A stretch of DNA of 64,000 bases, from assembly GCA_021234155.1 (NCBI GenBank), contig JAJEKV010000781.1:28009-92008 (forward strand). The letters are read 5' to 3'. This DNA is from Isoetes taiwanensis. Taxonomy: Eukaryota > Streptophyta > Lycopodiopsida > Isoetales > Isoetaceae. The notes beneath the pieces are model-generated. The model had not been told where the DNA came from, searched no databases, and worked only from the letters and a program-made list of their open reading frames with translations. A program made the translations under genes and the position numbers. Shown here in pieces: positions 25,288-36,058 of the stretch; within the stretch, counting starts at the first letter, position 1; each line of letters opens with the position of its first letter.

Positions 25288-26027
25288 TGTTATGCCTAAA
25301 TATTTTTACAGACCATTGTTTGAAATTTTGCATGCATGCTAATGTTTGGCATAATAGAATGTTCTATGGTTGACCATAGATGGGTAATGGTCACATTTGT
25401 CGAGTCTAAGTTGCTGTGGTACGCCATGGCTGGACAGACTAGGGGACTCGGTTGTCTTGTTCCATGGCTATGGGAATAACCTTGGCTATTAAGAGTTTAT
25501 CTATTTGGAATAAACAACAACAAGGCAATATATATGGTAGTATATTAAGCTAAGGTAAGAAATACCTTTAATAGTTTTATAAACCGTTGCTTTTAAAAGG
25601 GTGAGCACCTCTTAAATCGGGGATGCCATCAAGTTGCTGTAACAACAGCCTGAACGGCCTTGGCGGCAGGCCGGACCTGCTATCCGACAAACCCACCTGA
25701 CTTCTGGGTGGTCGCCACGTGGCCTTGCCACGTTGGCAGCAGATTAGATTAAGGTTACAGGCCGGAAGATGGAAGGAGGAAGCCGGATTGGACAGAAGGA
25801 GAACTGAGGGGGCATCCAGAAGAGGAACAAAATGAAGGAAGCGGATTTGCAGAAGGTGGAAACCCGTTGAATTGCTAGGAAGTCTATGTAGGCTTCTGGA
25901 GGGTGATTCTACAGCCGGAGTGGGCGTTCAGGTGGGTCTCCTACTCTTGGGTGGAGAATATTAAGTTAATTGGACTGTCTATGGCAGCCCAGAAATACCT
26001 GAACTAAATGAACTAAATGAATAAGCT
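25288..26027 (+). repeat. Truncated 5' LTR of the chromovirus
   Basis: It matches the first part of the 3' LTR (from 31597) with scattered substitutions, up to ATAAGCT near 26027. There the sequence jumps directly into gag. The rest of the LTR, the primer binding site and the 5' part of gag are missing, as expected of one internal deletion. Confidence 0.88.
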
Positions 26028-26500
26028 TCCTGATTTCAGGAAGTACTTTAGTGGGGAGTATGCACCTCAGCATGATGCTCGTGATGCGCTTGAGAAGTTG
26101 CGGTACTGTAAGCAGACAGGTTCTCTTAGTGCTTATATCAATAAGGTACGGGGTTATATCCACAGGGTTGGTCGGCAGGTTGATTTCTTCCTAGGTGGTC
26201 TATCCAGTGTTGCTCTCAAGAAGCAGATAATCAGGTTGAAGCTCGAGGATTTTGAGAGGGCAACGATGTTGGCTCGTCAGCTTGGGGAAGAGGATGAGTC
26301 CTTTTAGAGGACGTCCTGGAAGTTCTCGAAGAAGAAGAACAGGTTTTTCAAGAAGAAAAAGTCTGAAAAGTCTGAGCAGCCTAAGCCTAAGTCTGTAGGT
26401 GGAGAGTCCAAAGAAGCGTGGCGGACTCTAAGTCAGTGGTCCCGGGAAGGGATTTTTACGCTATAGGTATGGTGAACCTGGGCATATTAGTCGTGAATGC
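26017..26500 (+). pseudogene. Gag fragment with decayed zinc knuckle
   Basis: From about 26028 the frame encodes a retrotransposon gag core (residues such as FRKYFSGEYAPQHDARDAL and GYIHRV); its in-frame ATG comes from the LTR side of the deletion joint. A stop at 26307 precedes a Lys-rich linker. At 26459-26500 the spacing of a CCHC knuckle is kept (GEPGHISREC), but the first two Cys positions read Arg and Tyr, each one base change from Cys. RNA binding by this copy is probably lost. Confidence 0.7.
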
Positions 26501-26593
26501 TCACCCACGGAACAAGAAAGGCGATAACAAGAAAGCAAGCGTGGTGAAAGGCTGAAGAAGTATTGGAATCTAAAGGCGGTTTCAGCCATTGCC

Positions 26594-27006
26594 ATGGAAG
26601 AGGCTGTCTTGTATTTGGATAAGCCCGCAAGCAAGGACATCATGGATATGTTTGCTGGACAGGTGATTAGATTCTTGGGCAGAATCATGGGCCGAAACGT
26701 TGTTGTGTTATTGGATTGTGGCTCTTCTGACATGTTTATCTCTTCTAAGTTGGTGGAAGAAGCGCACCTACCTTTTGTAAAGACTAATAAGTACAAGGTA
26801 GATGGGCCTTTGTGAATGATTCCCAAGTGGAGGATCGTAAACCTGTTGGGGTGCCCTTGTGTATTCAAGGATACCAGGAAAAGCTTGAGTTTGACCTCTT
26901 GGATGTTGGCCGGTATGATGTGGTGCTGGGGATAACATGGTTGCAGCGGGTTAAGCCTACTGTAATAGATTGGAACACTCACCAGGTGACGCTGAAGCAT
27001 GATTGA
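26594..27006 (+). pseudogene. Retropepsin domain, decayed
   Basis: VVVLLDCGSSDMFIS holds the aspartic protease position (Asp at 26714-26716). The usual D-S/T-G triad reads Asp-Cys-Gly, so activity is doubtful. A frameshift near 26812 moves to the frame containing YDVVLGITWLQ, the conserved block after the flap in Ty3 proteases. The domain normally processes Gag-Pol within the particle. Confidence 0.75.
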
Positions 27007-27118
27007 CGTGAGATCTATCTGCACGGAAGTCCTTTGACGGGAACTTCCAAGATCGTGTCATCGCTTCAGGTCAAGAAACTGGTATGTAAATCTTCCAATC
27101 AATGTTTTCTTTTATTTA

Positions 27119-27934
27119 TTGATTGATGAATGTTATCCTGCTTCTGAGTGCTATCATATGAGTGCTGATAGTGAGGTCATAGAGAATTCAAAGGGCCATA
27201 AAGAGTTGCAGGATGTGTTCCCTGAGGAACTGCCTGAAGGTCTTCCACCGAGTAGAGAGATTGAACATGAGATTGATTTAGAGCCTGGATCCAAACCTGT
27301 GTTTCGTAGCCCTTATAGATTGTCCATATTGGAACAAGAGGAGGTGAAGAAGCAGGTTTTGTGAGACCTAGCAAATCCCCTTATGCTGCTCCTGTCATAT
27401 TCTAGTCAAGAAAAAGGACGGATCAATGCGGATATGCATTGATTATCGTGCCTTGAATAAGATCACGATCAAGAATAGGTACCCCTTGCCTAGGATTGAC
27501 GAGATTATAGATAGATTAACAGGAGCTAAATATTTTTCTAAGTTGGATTTGCACAGTGGTTATCACCAGATAAAGGTGAAGGAGTCGGATGTACATAAGA
27601 CTGCCTTCAGGACCACTTTTGGTCATTTTGAATTTTTGGTGATGCCTTTTGGACTAACGAATGCTCCTGCTACTTTTTCCAGAATGATGAATGAGGTTTT
27701 TGCAGGATGTCTGGATACTTTTGTTGAAGTATTTTTAGATGATATCCTGGTGTATAGCAAAACCTTAGAGGAACATTTGAATCATTTGCGTTTTGTTTTA
27801 ACTCTACTCAGACAGCATAAGTTGTATGCAAAGATGTCAAAGTGTGAATTTTTGAAAGCATAGGTGGAATATTTGGGCCACATTGTATCTGCTGAAGGTG
27901 TAGCTGTAGATCCCAAGAAGACGGAGGCAATTCA
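27119..27934 (+). pseudogene. Reverse transcriptase domain of the chromovirus
   Basis: The N-terminal part (DVFPEELPEGLPP to about 27362) shifts frame and continues with [22 protein letters not shown] (motif A with catalytic Asp), [12 protein letters not shown] and FLDDILVY (27732-27743, the YxDD box with Phe). A TAG at 27861 replaces an expected Gln codon just before VEYLGHIVSAEG. The domain is then cut by the insertion starting at 27935. It copies RNA to cDNA in an intact element; here it is non-functional. Confidence 0.9.
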
Positions 27935-28173
27935 CACGGGGGGTGACTCCGGGCAACGAGAGCTGTTGGATAGGCATATTCACCCCTTATTCCTTAATCT
28001 ACACCGTACATAAAGTTTCTCGTTTGTGGGGTATGCAAGTACAAAATTTGCTATACTGTATAATAAGATTCGCAAAATACTATAAGATTTCAAGCGGAGT
28101 ACTATATGGTGTTGATTTCGTACGTGCAAAATACAATTATGAGGGCTCTCGCTGCCCTACGTCACCCCCCGTG
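27935..28173. mobile_element. MITE-like unit with CACGGGGGGTGAC terminal repeats
   Basis: CACGGGGGGTGAC (27935-27947) is repeated inverted at 28161-28173. After three mismatched bases the match continues (GGGCAACGAGAGC against GGGCAGCGAGAGC), giving terminal inverted repeats of about 29 bases around a 239-base unit. It forms the left end of the larger insertion. It is either the subterminal structure of that element or an older nested MITE. Confidence 0.75.
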
Positions 28174-28843
28174 TGAATATGCACCCAAACCAAAGGGGGT
28201 TTAAGGGGGATTTTAATTTAAATGTGTTGGACCCAATGGTTGTGTTAATTAATGTCAATGGTAGTTATGTATTGGTTGTTAATGTCAATTGTTATGTGTT
28301 GGTTGTTATGTGTTGGAGGATTTAATTTTTATATGTTGTATGTTAATGGTTTGTGTTGCAAAAAAAGGTTTTTGGCCTTGGGCCTTAGGACCCCCTCTCT
28401 CGTGTGACAAAAATTTTAGAATTCAAACCAGAAAAAAAAAACTAGAAAAAAAACTAGAATTCATTTGAGGCTTTCATCACCTGTAGCTTTTGAATTTCAT
28501 CACAATAAAACAAATAGAACATAAGTAAAACTTACCATAAAGATAGAGCAGATTGATCCCATTATTCTGAAAGTCATAAAGTTTGCAACAGCCATACACA
28601 AACATTTTTCAATCGAATTTAACAATGACCTTTGGCCTCCATGGATTCTTGTGGTGAGAAACCAAAGTGGGAAACTTTTTCGCTTGTTAGCACAAGGATC
28701 TAAAAGCCTTGGAATTTGCTTAATAAGCGCCTCAAAATCTAAAATGCATGGTAATTTTTGCAAGCTTCATTCGGAATGAGCCATAAAACAATATCAATAG
28801 TGCAATCCTCATTAATCATTTGGTAGGATGTGAAAGTCTACCA

Positions 28844-29385
28844 AACCCGGCCGAAAAATTGATGTTTTAGCATAGATAACTTAACCAAACATATCCATAT
28901 CATACACTATCAAAAGATCGAGGAGAGAGCTTTCCAACGCATAATAAAATCATCTAAAAGCGAGCTACGGATCAAAAGTTATGATAAAAATGTGTTGCCG
29001 GGAAACCGCACTACATGCGCCCTTCAAGCCCTTCATGTGCCCAACCCGGCCGAAAAATTGCTGTTTTAGCATAGATAACTTAACCAACCATATCCATATC
29101 AATACACTATCAAAAGATCTGGGAGAGAGCTTTCCAACGCATAATAAAAATCATCTGAAACGAGCTCGGATCAAAAGTTATGATAAAAATGTGTTCTTTG
29201 CGGAAACCGCACTACATGCGCCCTTCAAGCCCTTCATGCGCCCTTCAAAGCCCTTCATGTGCCCATTATGCACCACACACACAAAAAGAGGGCTTTTGTT
29301 GTGAGCCATTAGTTGTTGACCATTATGCACCACACGCACAAAAAAAGGGCTTTTGTTATGAGCCATTGGTTGTTGACCATTAAAA
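28844..29385. repeat. Tandem duplications inside the insertion
   Basis: A unit of about 198 bases starting CCCGGCCGAAAAATTG (28847 and 29045) is present twice with few differences. A unit of about 64 bases (CATTATGCACCACAC to GAGCCATTRGTTGTTGA) follows twice, from about 29268 to 29385. Confidence 0.9.
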
Positions 29386-29531
29386 AAAAAGGCTAAAATC
29401 AATGGCTCAGAAATGGTGCACTCTAGATGTACGCATTAGTACATCCATTTGAATACATCACGAAATCATAGGAAAACCTTAGTGAAAAACGTACAAAAAC
29501 ACAAAGAAAACCCCCTGTTATTATGCTACAT

Positions 29532-30104
29532 ATTCAGTCTTGGCCTGTGCCAAAGAATGTATCTGAGTTGCGTAGTTTCTTGGGATTGGCCAGTTATTAT
29601 CGCAGATTTGTCTGGAAGTTTGCCAAAATTGCAGCTGCTTTGACTATGTTGTTGAAAACTAATGTCCAGTGGCAATGGATGGGGAAGCAGCAACAGGCAA
29701 TGGATATGTTGAAGAGGTTGCTAACCTCAGCGCCTATTCTGTTGATTCCAGACATGAGTAAACCTTATGAGGTTTACACAGATGCACGTGGTTATGCCAT
29801 TGGTGCTGTTCTCATGCAGGATGGCAGAGTAGTGGCGTATGAAAGTCGCCAACTCAATGCCGCTGAGAAGAACTATTCCACCTATGAGCAGGAGCTACTG
29901 GCAATGGTTCATGTGCTCAAAGTCTGGAAACACTATCTCCATAATAAATGTGAGTTTGTGGTCTATACTGATCATAAACCGTTGAAATTCCTGCAAAGCT
30001 AGGCCGAGAGGCAAGCAAGATGGTTGGACTTTCTTTCTCAATTTCATTTTCATGTTGAACATCTTCCCGGGAAAAAGAATCCTATTGCTGATGCTCTCTC
30101 TAGG
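29532..30104 (+). pseudogene. RT connection and RNase H domain of the chromovirus
   Basis: SWPVPKNVSELRSFLGLASY resumes directly after the insertion, then PYEVYTDARGYAIGAVLMQ, VAYESRQLNAAEKNYSTYEQ and FVVYTDHKPLKFLQ, the RNase H motifs of Ty3 pol. A TAG near 30001 replaces an expected Gln codon before AERQARW. The frame then continues into HLPGKKNPIADALSR, linking to integrase. The domain degrades the RNA strand of the hybrid in a live element. Confidence 0.9.
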
Positions 30105-31245
30105 GTTCAGGAAGTAAATGTGATGGTTCAATGTGAAATTGCCTTGGTGTCACAGATTAAGCAAGCATATGACTTGGATGCCTATATTCTGAATATGCAG
30201 CATCTATCCAAGTTACCCGATGCTTGGGATATCCAGAATGGACTCTGGTATCATAAGGGACGTATTTATGTTCCATCTATGGACACTTTGAGAAAGCAAT
30301 TATTGAGCGAATTTCATGATGCACCCTATGATGGGCATGGGGGTGAATGGAAAACTTATGAATCGCTCAAGAGAATGTTTTACTGGCCTAGCTTGAAAGA
30401 GGACGTGCAAGAATATGTAAAAGTTTGTGAGACTTATCAGCAGGTTAAAGCGGGTCGAGGCAAGACTCCAGGGCTTTTGCAACCTCTGCCTGTGCCAAAG
30501 GAGAGGTGGAGTGAAATCTCTATGGATTTCATTGTAAAGTTGCCTCGTACTGTGCGTCACTATACCCACATACTTGTCATTGTGGATAGGTTGACGAAGT
30601 ATGCACGTTTTATACCTTTGACAAAGGATGCTGATGGCTTGGCGGTGGCCAAGGCTTATATGCAGCATGTATTTCCTATTTTTGGATTACCCAAAGCTAT
30701 TGTAAGCGATCGAGATGTGAAATTCACTAGGAATTTCTGGCGCGAATTGTTCTCCAGATTAAAATGCACTCTTGAGTTCTCTAGTGGAGATCATCCGTAA
30801 AACGGATGGGCAAGGCGAAAGAGTGAATCGACTGGAGGATATGTTGAGATCTTATGTGGCCACTCAGCAATCCAGATGGGAGGACTATTTGCCAATTGTA
30901 GAGTTTGCTTACAATAATGGGTTCCAACAGAGCATCAAGACTAGCCCGTTTGTGGCTATGTTTGGGAGAAGTCCCAGAGGACCTGTATCACTTGGTTTTG
31001 ATGGGCTAAAAACTGATGCTGCTATAAGTATGCTTGAAGGCATGGATGTGACACTTGGGTTGTGTCAATTGCATATGAGACAGGCCCAGGATCGGGCAAG
31101 GGCACGTGCCAATTTGTCAAGAGCCCCGATCGAGCTACATGAGGGTCAGATGGTGTACCTTCGTGTAGTCTTTCCTGCAAATCTGAAAAGAAAAGCAAGC
31201 AGGAAAGAAACCAAAGCTCTCCCCGAGATACAGTGGTCCTTATAA
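30105..31245 (+). pseudogene. Integrase domain of the chromovirus
   Basis: The zinc-binding region keeps His and His (FHDAPYDGHGG) and the first Cys, but the second Cys position reads Tyr (CETYQQ). The core keeps Asp in ISMDFIVKLP and Asp in IVSDRDVKF. Near 30798 a premature TAA and a one-base shift interrupt the frame before DGQGERVNRLE, which holds the catalytic Glu. WEDYLPIVEFAYNN and TSPFVAMFGRSP follow. Another frameshift lies near 31205-31212. An intact protein would insert cDNA into chromatin; this one cannot be made. Confidence 0.9.
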
Positions 31246-31570
31246 GATTTTGAAGAAATATAGTGATGTTGCCTTCAAGTTGCAACTTCCACCGAATGTG
31301 AACATTCATCCAGTTTTCCATGTGAGCCAATTGCGACCAGCTCTGGGGAAAGCTGCGAATGTTGTGCCTTCTCAGGAACACATGGTGGAGTTGGATAGAA
31401 TTCCGACCCCTGAAAGAATATTGAATTCCCGGATAGTACGGATCCGCCAAAGAGACCAATTTCTGGTGAAATGGAAACATAGACCTGTCTCAGAGGCGAC
31501 GTGGGAGAGTCATCGTTTCATGACTCAATATCCAGATGTTATGGCTCAATGGTCTGGAGCCGATTCTTGA
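31220..31570 (+). pseudogene. Integrase C-terminal end with chromodomain
   Basis: In the frame ending at 31570, HPVFHVSQLRPALG is followed by PERILNSRIVRI and FLVKWKHRPVSEATWE, a chromodomain of the kind fused to integrase in plant chromoviruses. Such domains guide insertion by reading histone methylation. The sequence ends shortly before the purine tract. Clade (Tekay, Reina, Galadriel or CRM) cannot be settled by eye. Confidence 0.88.
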
Positions 31571-31583
31571 GGACAAGAATCCC

Positions 31584-31596
31584 AGGGGGGGAGTAA
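31584..31596 (+). promoter_or_regulatory. Polypurine tract of the chromovirus
   Basis: AGGGGGGGAG followed by TAA lies directly before the 3' LTR start TGTTATG at 31597. This is the expected primer site for plus-strand cDNA synthesis. Confidence 0.9.
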
Positions 31597-33224
31597 TGTT
31601 ATGCCTAAATATTTTTACGGACCATTGTTTGAAATTTTGCATGCATGCTAATGTTTAGCATAATAGAATGTTCTATGGTTGACCATAGATGGGTAATGGT
31701 CGCATGTCGCCTAGTCTAAGTTGCTGTGGTATGTCATGGCTGGACAGACTAGGGGACTGGGTTGCCTTGTTCCATGGCTATGGGAATAACCTTGGCCATT
31801 AAAAGTTTATCTATTTGGAATAAACAACAACAAGGCAATATATATGGTAGTATATTAAGCTAAGGTAAGAAATACCTTTAATGGTTTTATGAACCATTGC
31901 TTTTAAAAGGGTGAGCACCCCTTAAATCGAGGATGCCACCCTGTTGCTGTAATGACAGCCTGAACGGCCTTGGCGGCAGGCCGGACCTGCTATCCGGCAA
32001 ACCCACCTGACTTCTGGGTGGTCGCCACGTGGCCTTGCCACGTTGGCAGCAGATTAGATTAAGGTTACAGGCCAAAAGATGGAAGGAGGAAGCGGGATTG
32101 GACAGAAGGAGAACTAAGGGGGCATCCAGAAGAGGAACAAATTGAAGGAAGCGGATTTGCAGAGGGTGGAAACCCGTTGAATTGCTAGGAAGTCCGTGTA
32201 GGCTTTTGGAGGGTGATTCTACAGCCGGAGTGGGCGTTCAGGTGGGTCTCCCGCTCTTGGGTGGAGAATATTAAATTAATTGGACTGTCTATGGCAGCCC
32301 AGAAATACATGAACCAAATGAATAAGCTGCCTATACCGCTCTCTAGCAATCATACTAGGCAGCTAGATGGGCTTCCTAGTTGTTCTCTCATGAATCTGGA
32401 GTAAGGCCTACCAAAGCTGTATTCAAGGCTGTAATCATAATTGAGAAGTTGGTGGCCAGCCTTCTGATAGCAGGCATGTTCGTACAGCCATAAGCCCTTC
32501 TGTACCACCTGGCTAAATAGACCCTTGTGCACTGGTGAGACAAGCGCCTAGCATTGGTATGGGGCGATGTTAAGCGGGAATCAATAGTCCAATATCACAA
32601 GAGCCTAGTTTGAGTATCATAATGATACCTAGCTCTGCAGGAGGAGTTGCAGAGAATGAAGAAGTGCGGAAGTACTTCTTCAAGGAAGTTTTATGCATCA
32701 CATCTGCATAGATAAGCGTGGCTTATCTGGCAAAGAACTATAGGTGCTAGTGAGGCAAAATCTGTCACCGGTATGGGACGGTGTTGGATCTAACCAACAA
32801 TCTAGTAACTTAGGTTCTTAAGATGTTTGCAGTTTCTCCCTCACTTTGGATCCACCCGGTAGCGGGGTTCTAGGACGGCACGCATCGTCTAGATATGGTT
32901 GGGTGTGTCTGCCGGGCGAGATGCTATGAATGCGTGTGGTGGATTCCATATGTCTGTTGTTCTTGGTCCGTCGGTCGTTGCTTCATTATTGACACTACTA
33001 GATAACTCTTATGCATGTTACTAACACGTGGAGGCTTGTGCAGGCTGTTTGATAGCTGGCGGAGCATACATGTGCATTAGTTATCTTGTGTTGTCGTCTT
33101 GTTATCTGTGTACGTGGTTTTCATGTATATAGCCTCGTGGGAGGCAGTACTTGTTCTGTGTATTCTGATGGTTTGATGTGAATACAAATCGAAATTTTTG
33201 GTACTAAAATTTTGGTTTGTAACA
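31597..33224 (+). repeat. 3' LTR of the chromovirus, 1,628 bases
   Basis: It runs from TGTTATGCC to GTAACA, followed by the target duplication AGGGA. Its first 740 bases or so match the truncated 5' LTR with several substitutions, so the insertion is not recent. Promoter elements were not identified with confidence. Confidence 0.92.
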
Positions 33225-34065
33225 AGGGATATTCCGGTTAATCCAGCAATGCGGAGTGATGAATATTCATTAAATGGTTTTGTTAAGATGGAATGCGCCA
33301 AGGTCTTATATAAGGTGTCTCGTTTTTCTAGCTGGAGATAATTGCAATCAGATTATAGTTCCAAGAGTTGTCCATGCTGGAGTTCTTGCAGAGCACGAGG
33401 GATGTAATTGACCATCATTTCGTTATCTTGATGCGCCTTATTCACCTATGGATTGTTGAACTTGCTCTTGAACCTTATTGCCTCCAATGTTGAATGTTAT
33501 CATTTTTATTGCCCCTTAAAATTAGAAGCCATTGTCTCTATGGTCCATTTGTTGCCATGTTTTGGCTATGTTGTGCATCTAAGCCTAACGAACCAAGACC
33601 AAGTGCATGCCGTGAATCAAAATTCGTCACACCATGGAGCTTCTGAAAAATACAGTCGGTGCCATTTTTGGAACTCCTGGAGCTTGAATTGCCAAGTTTG
33701 ACCTGTTTTGGAAAGCTACGATTTGCACGGGCAACTCAAATAGATAATGGCTACAAGCAATCAATTGTCTTTGCGTTTCTGAGAGTAAAGAGTTGCCATC
33801 CTTTTAAGCTGAATAATCTATTTGTATGACCAAATTTTGTTAATGATCTAGAACTGTTTCAGGAAAAATTCGAACAAGGAAAAATTGCAAATTGTTACAG
33901 AAAATTTGGAGCTGGGGGTACTCGGAGCAGATTCTTTATGCCTAAATTGTTCACAGGGATAGCTTGCAAGTTGTGGTCTATGCAAAATGATAGTTATTTT
34001 TTGAACCAGAGTTTGTGCGGAAGTGAATTTCTGCAGATTAGCCTGTACTCTTATTCTATTTCTAT

Positions 34066-34627
34066 TGTTGAAACTCAAACAAACAAGATGCTAACGCATC
34101 AATGGGTTGCCCGTTGAAAGACCCAATGATGCATCCACAACTAGGCATCATTATAATCATCTATGCCCATTAAGAAATGTTGGGTTCACATAATGCACAA
34201 GATGTTTATTGCAAAGTCCCATACTTTGCCATAATCAATTGTTTGGCTTATTTAACTTACTTTACAGTGTAAAACTTTCATACTTATGCTTCTAACCCAT
34301 CCAAATATATTCTTGCTATTGCAATGACATAACAAAACTACCTAGAAAATGCATTGAAGTATCTTACAATGCCTATTTATCAAATGCCACAAGTATTGAC
34401 TACAACGGAATCACTTTACCCTTTACATTACATTGGTTTTGATCTTTTGGTCTTCTAATCTTGTATTCCACCTTAAGTTCACAACTTACACAGTTAGAAC
34501 ACATAGATTATTCGTGCAGAGGTAACGATATCATGGAAAGGCAAACAGTCAAATGCAAAACAATATTTTAGGCATGAATGTTTAAAGACAGAAAACAAAA
34601 TGCATATTGGTTCTCTCTCTAGGCATA
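34066..34627. other. No gene seen
   Basis: AT-rich sequence after the end of the recognisable family-2 LTR. No convincing frame or repeat. Confidence 0.5.
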
Positions 34628-34782
34628 ATAATGTGCTCAAACATGCCACGCGGGCTCTAACATGCCACCTATGTTCCAACTTGTCAAGGTGGCTTAAATA
34701 TGCCACGTGGGCTCCAACATGCCACCTAGGCTCCTACATGCCAAGGTGGCATAGGGTCACCTAGGCTCCAACATGCCAAGAA
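34628..34782. repeat. GCTCCAACATGCCACSTRGG short tandem repeat
   Basis: Seven or eight imperfect copies of a unit of about 20 bases around CCAACATGCCA, some with AAGGTGGC between them. Non-coding. Confidence 0.85.
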
Positions 34783-35467
34783 TCCATTACTAAGCAAGCA
34801 CTGTGTTGTTTAAATATTGGACATCAATAGTGGCTCTAACTGCACATGCATAGGTTTGAACCAAAGAAATGTTTGTGGGGGCGATAAACCTCTTGTAAAT
34901 ATAAGTTCTTTCAACACTTTGTTGTGAGACAATGTATATTTTGTTGTGGATTTGACTCTGGACACTATGACAGAAGGTGATCTGAGATCTTTGAAAGGAG
35001 CCAAAATGCAACAATGGCCTTGAACATAACACCAAGCAAGGACCTAGAGAGTTGCTATGGTTTTGGGGAAACAAGCAAATCTTAAATTATTACAAAGACA
35101 TTATTAAACTGGTCATCTCACACAACACATTTTTGGGTTCTTGCACTAGAAGACCTAATGTTCAAAATTCTAGTGATGTCACAATGGATCGACTGCAAGA
35201 TTCAATGGCTTTTAAACCGTATTCTTACTCTATAAACTTCATCTATTAACTCTGTCGTAAGGAACTTGAGCTGAACTGGAGTTTTTATCCCACACTTAAG
35301 TCGTACCATATGCTTCCCCTTTGTATAAAGGGGATTTCCTATTCCACATTCCCAAGTTTTGTATATCTAATTTTCTGCGTGCAAGAGAAAACTTCGACAG
35401 TTTCTCCCCAAAAGTTAGAAATGAAAAGTGGAACAGCAAGCACATAAGACTGATGAAAGAAAGATAC

Positions 35468-36058
35468 CGCCGATATGTGTCAGAGTGTTTTTGTGCCTCA
35501 AATGGAGGAGAACCAAAAAGGAATTCATAACACAATATTCATGTTCCTTGCTTTCCACTGTAATAATGTGGAAATCATGTAGGCTGTTTTGCGAACATTT
35601 CGGATGGTAGGTAATCAAGTGTTCCACACATTGTACGCCTCCTGTTGAAAGTGTGAACAGACCACCCAAAATCTGCTATCTTAAGTTCCCCCTGCTACAA
35701 ATAGGAAATGGTGAGCCTCGAAAGACACATTACAATAGGGGGATAAACACTAAGCTTACCTTTATTTCAATAAGCAAATTCTCGGGTTTAATATCCCGAT
35801 GAATAACATGTTTCTCGTGACAATACAAAGCCGATAGACGTGCCGGAGAAGCAACAAAATTTGAAGCATATAACGGGTTAAGCATTAGAATAATGTTACG
35901 GATATACAATACAATAAAAATTACTCATGTCTTCACGCCAAAAGACGCTTCTCACTAAAAACTTTGCATCTGACAGCCTAAGGATGTTGGGGTGCCTTAA
36001 ATGGCTCTGTATTTCAATTTCTCTTTGAATTATTAGTTTCAAGGCCATTTCGTTGACC
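35468..36058 (-). pseudogene. Aurora-type kinase exon remnants
   Basis: On the minus strand four exon-like blocks with splice sites can be read. Block 1 (36058-35975, after AG) gives REIEIQSHLRHPNILRL. Block 2 (about 35872-35760, donor GTAAGC) gives YCHEKHVIHRDIKPENLL. Block 3 (35691 to about 35597, after GCAG) gives [19 protein letters not shown] and TMCGTLDYL and joins block 2 in phase. Block 4 (35557-35468) includes CYEFLFGSPPFEAQKHSDTY. These are subdomains III-IV, VIb, VII-VIII and IX-X of plant Aurora kinases, which drive mitotic spindle and chromosome functions. Missing are the Gly-rich loop and VAIK lysine, the exon between blocks 1 and 2, the DIWSLG region of block 4, and the C-terminal lobe end. 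Block 2 lacks an obvious acceptor. It is therefore a decayed or captured copy, not a working gene. Confidence 0.85.

Larger units (their letters stand above)
27935..29531. mobile_element. 1.6-kb insertion inside the chromovirus pol
   Basis: The pol sequence stops at ATTCA (27930-27934) and resumes at ATTCA (29532-29536); removing 27935-29531 and one copy restores an uninterrupted reading of the RT connection region. ATTCA is therefore a 5-base target duplication. The left end is CACGGGGGGTGAC, and the right end reads inward (minus strand) ATGTAGCATAATAACAGGGG. The ends are not clear inverted repeats of each other. Inside are a small MITE-like unit at the left and two tandem duplications. No transposase is seen. 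Class is undetermined. Confidence 0.8.
25288..33224 (+). mobile_element. Ty3 chromovirus (family 1), defective
   Basis: LTR ends are TGTTA...TAACA. The 5-base target duplication AGGGA lies at 25283-25287 and 33225-33229, and the family-2 sister LTR has a single AGGGA at the same site (45895-45899). Order: truncated 5' LTR, gag, protease, RT, RNase H, integrase, chromodomain, purine tract AGGGGGGGAG (31584-31593), 3' LTR. All frames are broken and a 1.6-kb insertion separates RT from RNase H. The total span is 7,937 bases including that insertion. It cannot encode its own mobility. Confidence 0.92.
24314..34065 (+). mobile_element. LTR of Ty3 family 2 (copy A), split by two insertions
   Basis: Three pieces, 24314-24341, about 25190-25287 and 33225 to about 34065, match consecutive parts of the 3' LTR of the family-2 element at 45755-47085. 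The LTR begins TGTTGGCT and forms a short hairpin with AGCCAACA. The first gap holds a SINE-like tandem pair, the second a whole Ty3 chromovirus. No family-2 coding sequence adjoins, so it is a solo or truncated LTR. The right end is not certain, because the sister copy is interrupted there by a TTTA run. Confidence 0.8.

Noticed and set aside
24309-34151. ATCAT at 24309-24313 and 34147-34151 as target duplication of the family-2 LTR
   Set aside because: The LTR would end in GGC rather than CA, and the sister copy cannot confirm the end.
35296-35535. A 79-codon minus-strand gene
   Set aside because: It is one Aurora exon (PPFEAQKHSDTY) running into intron sequence.
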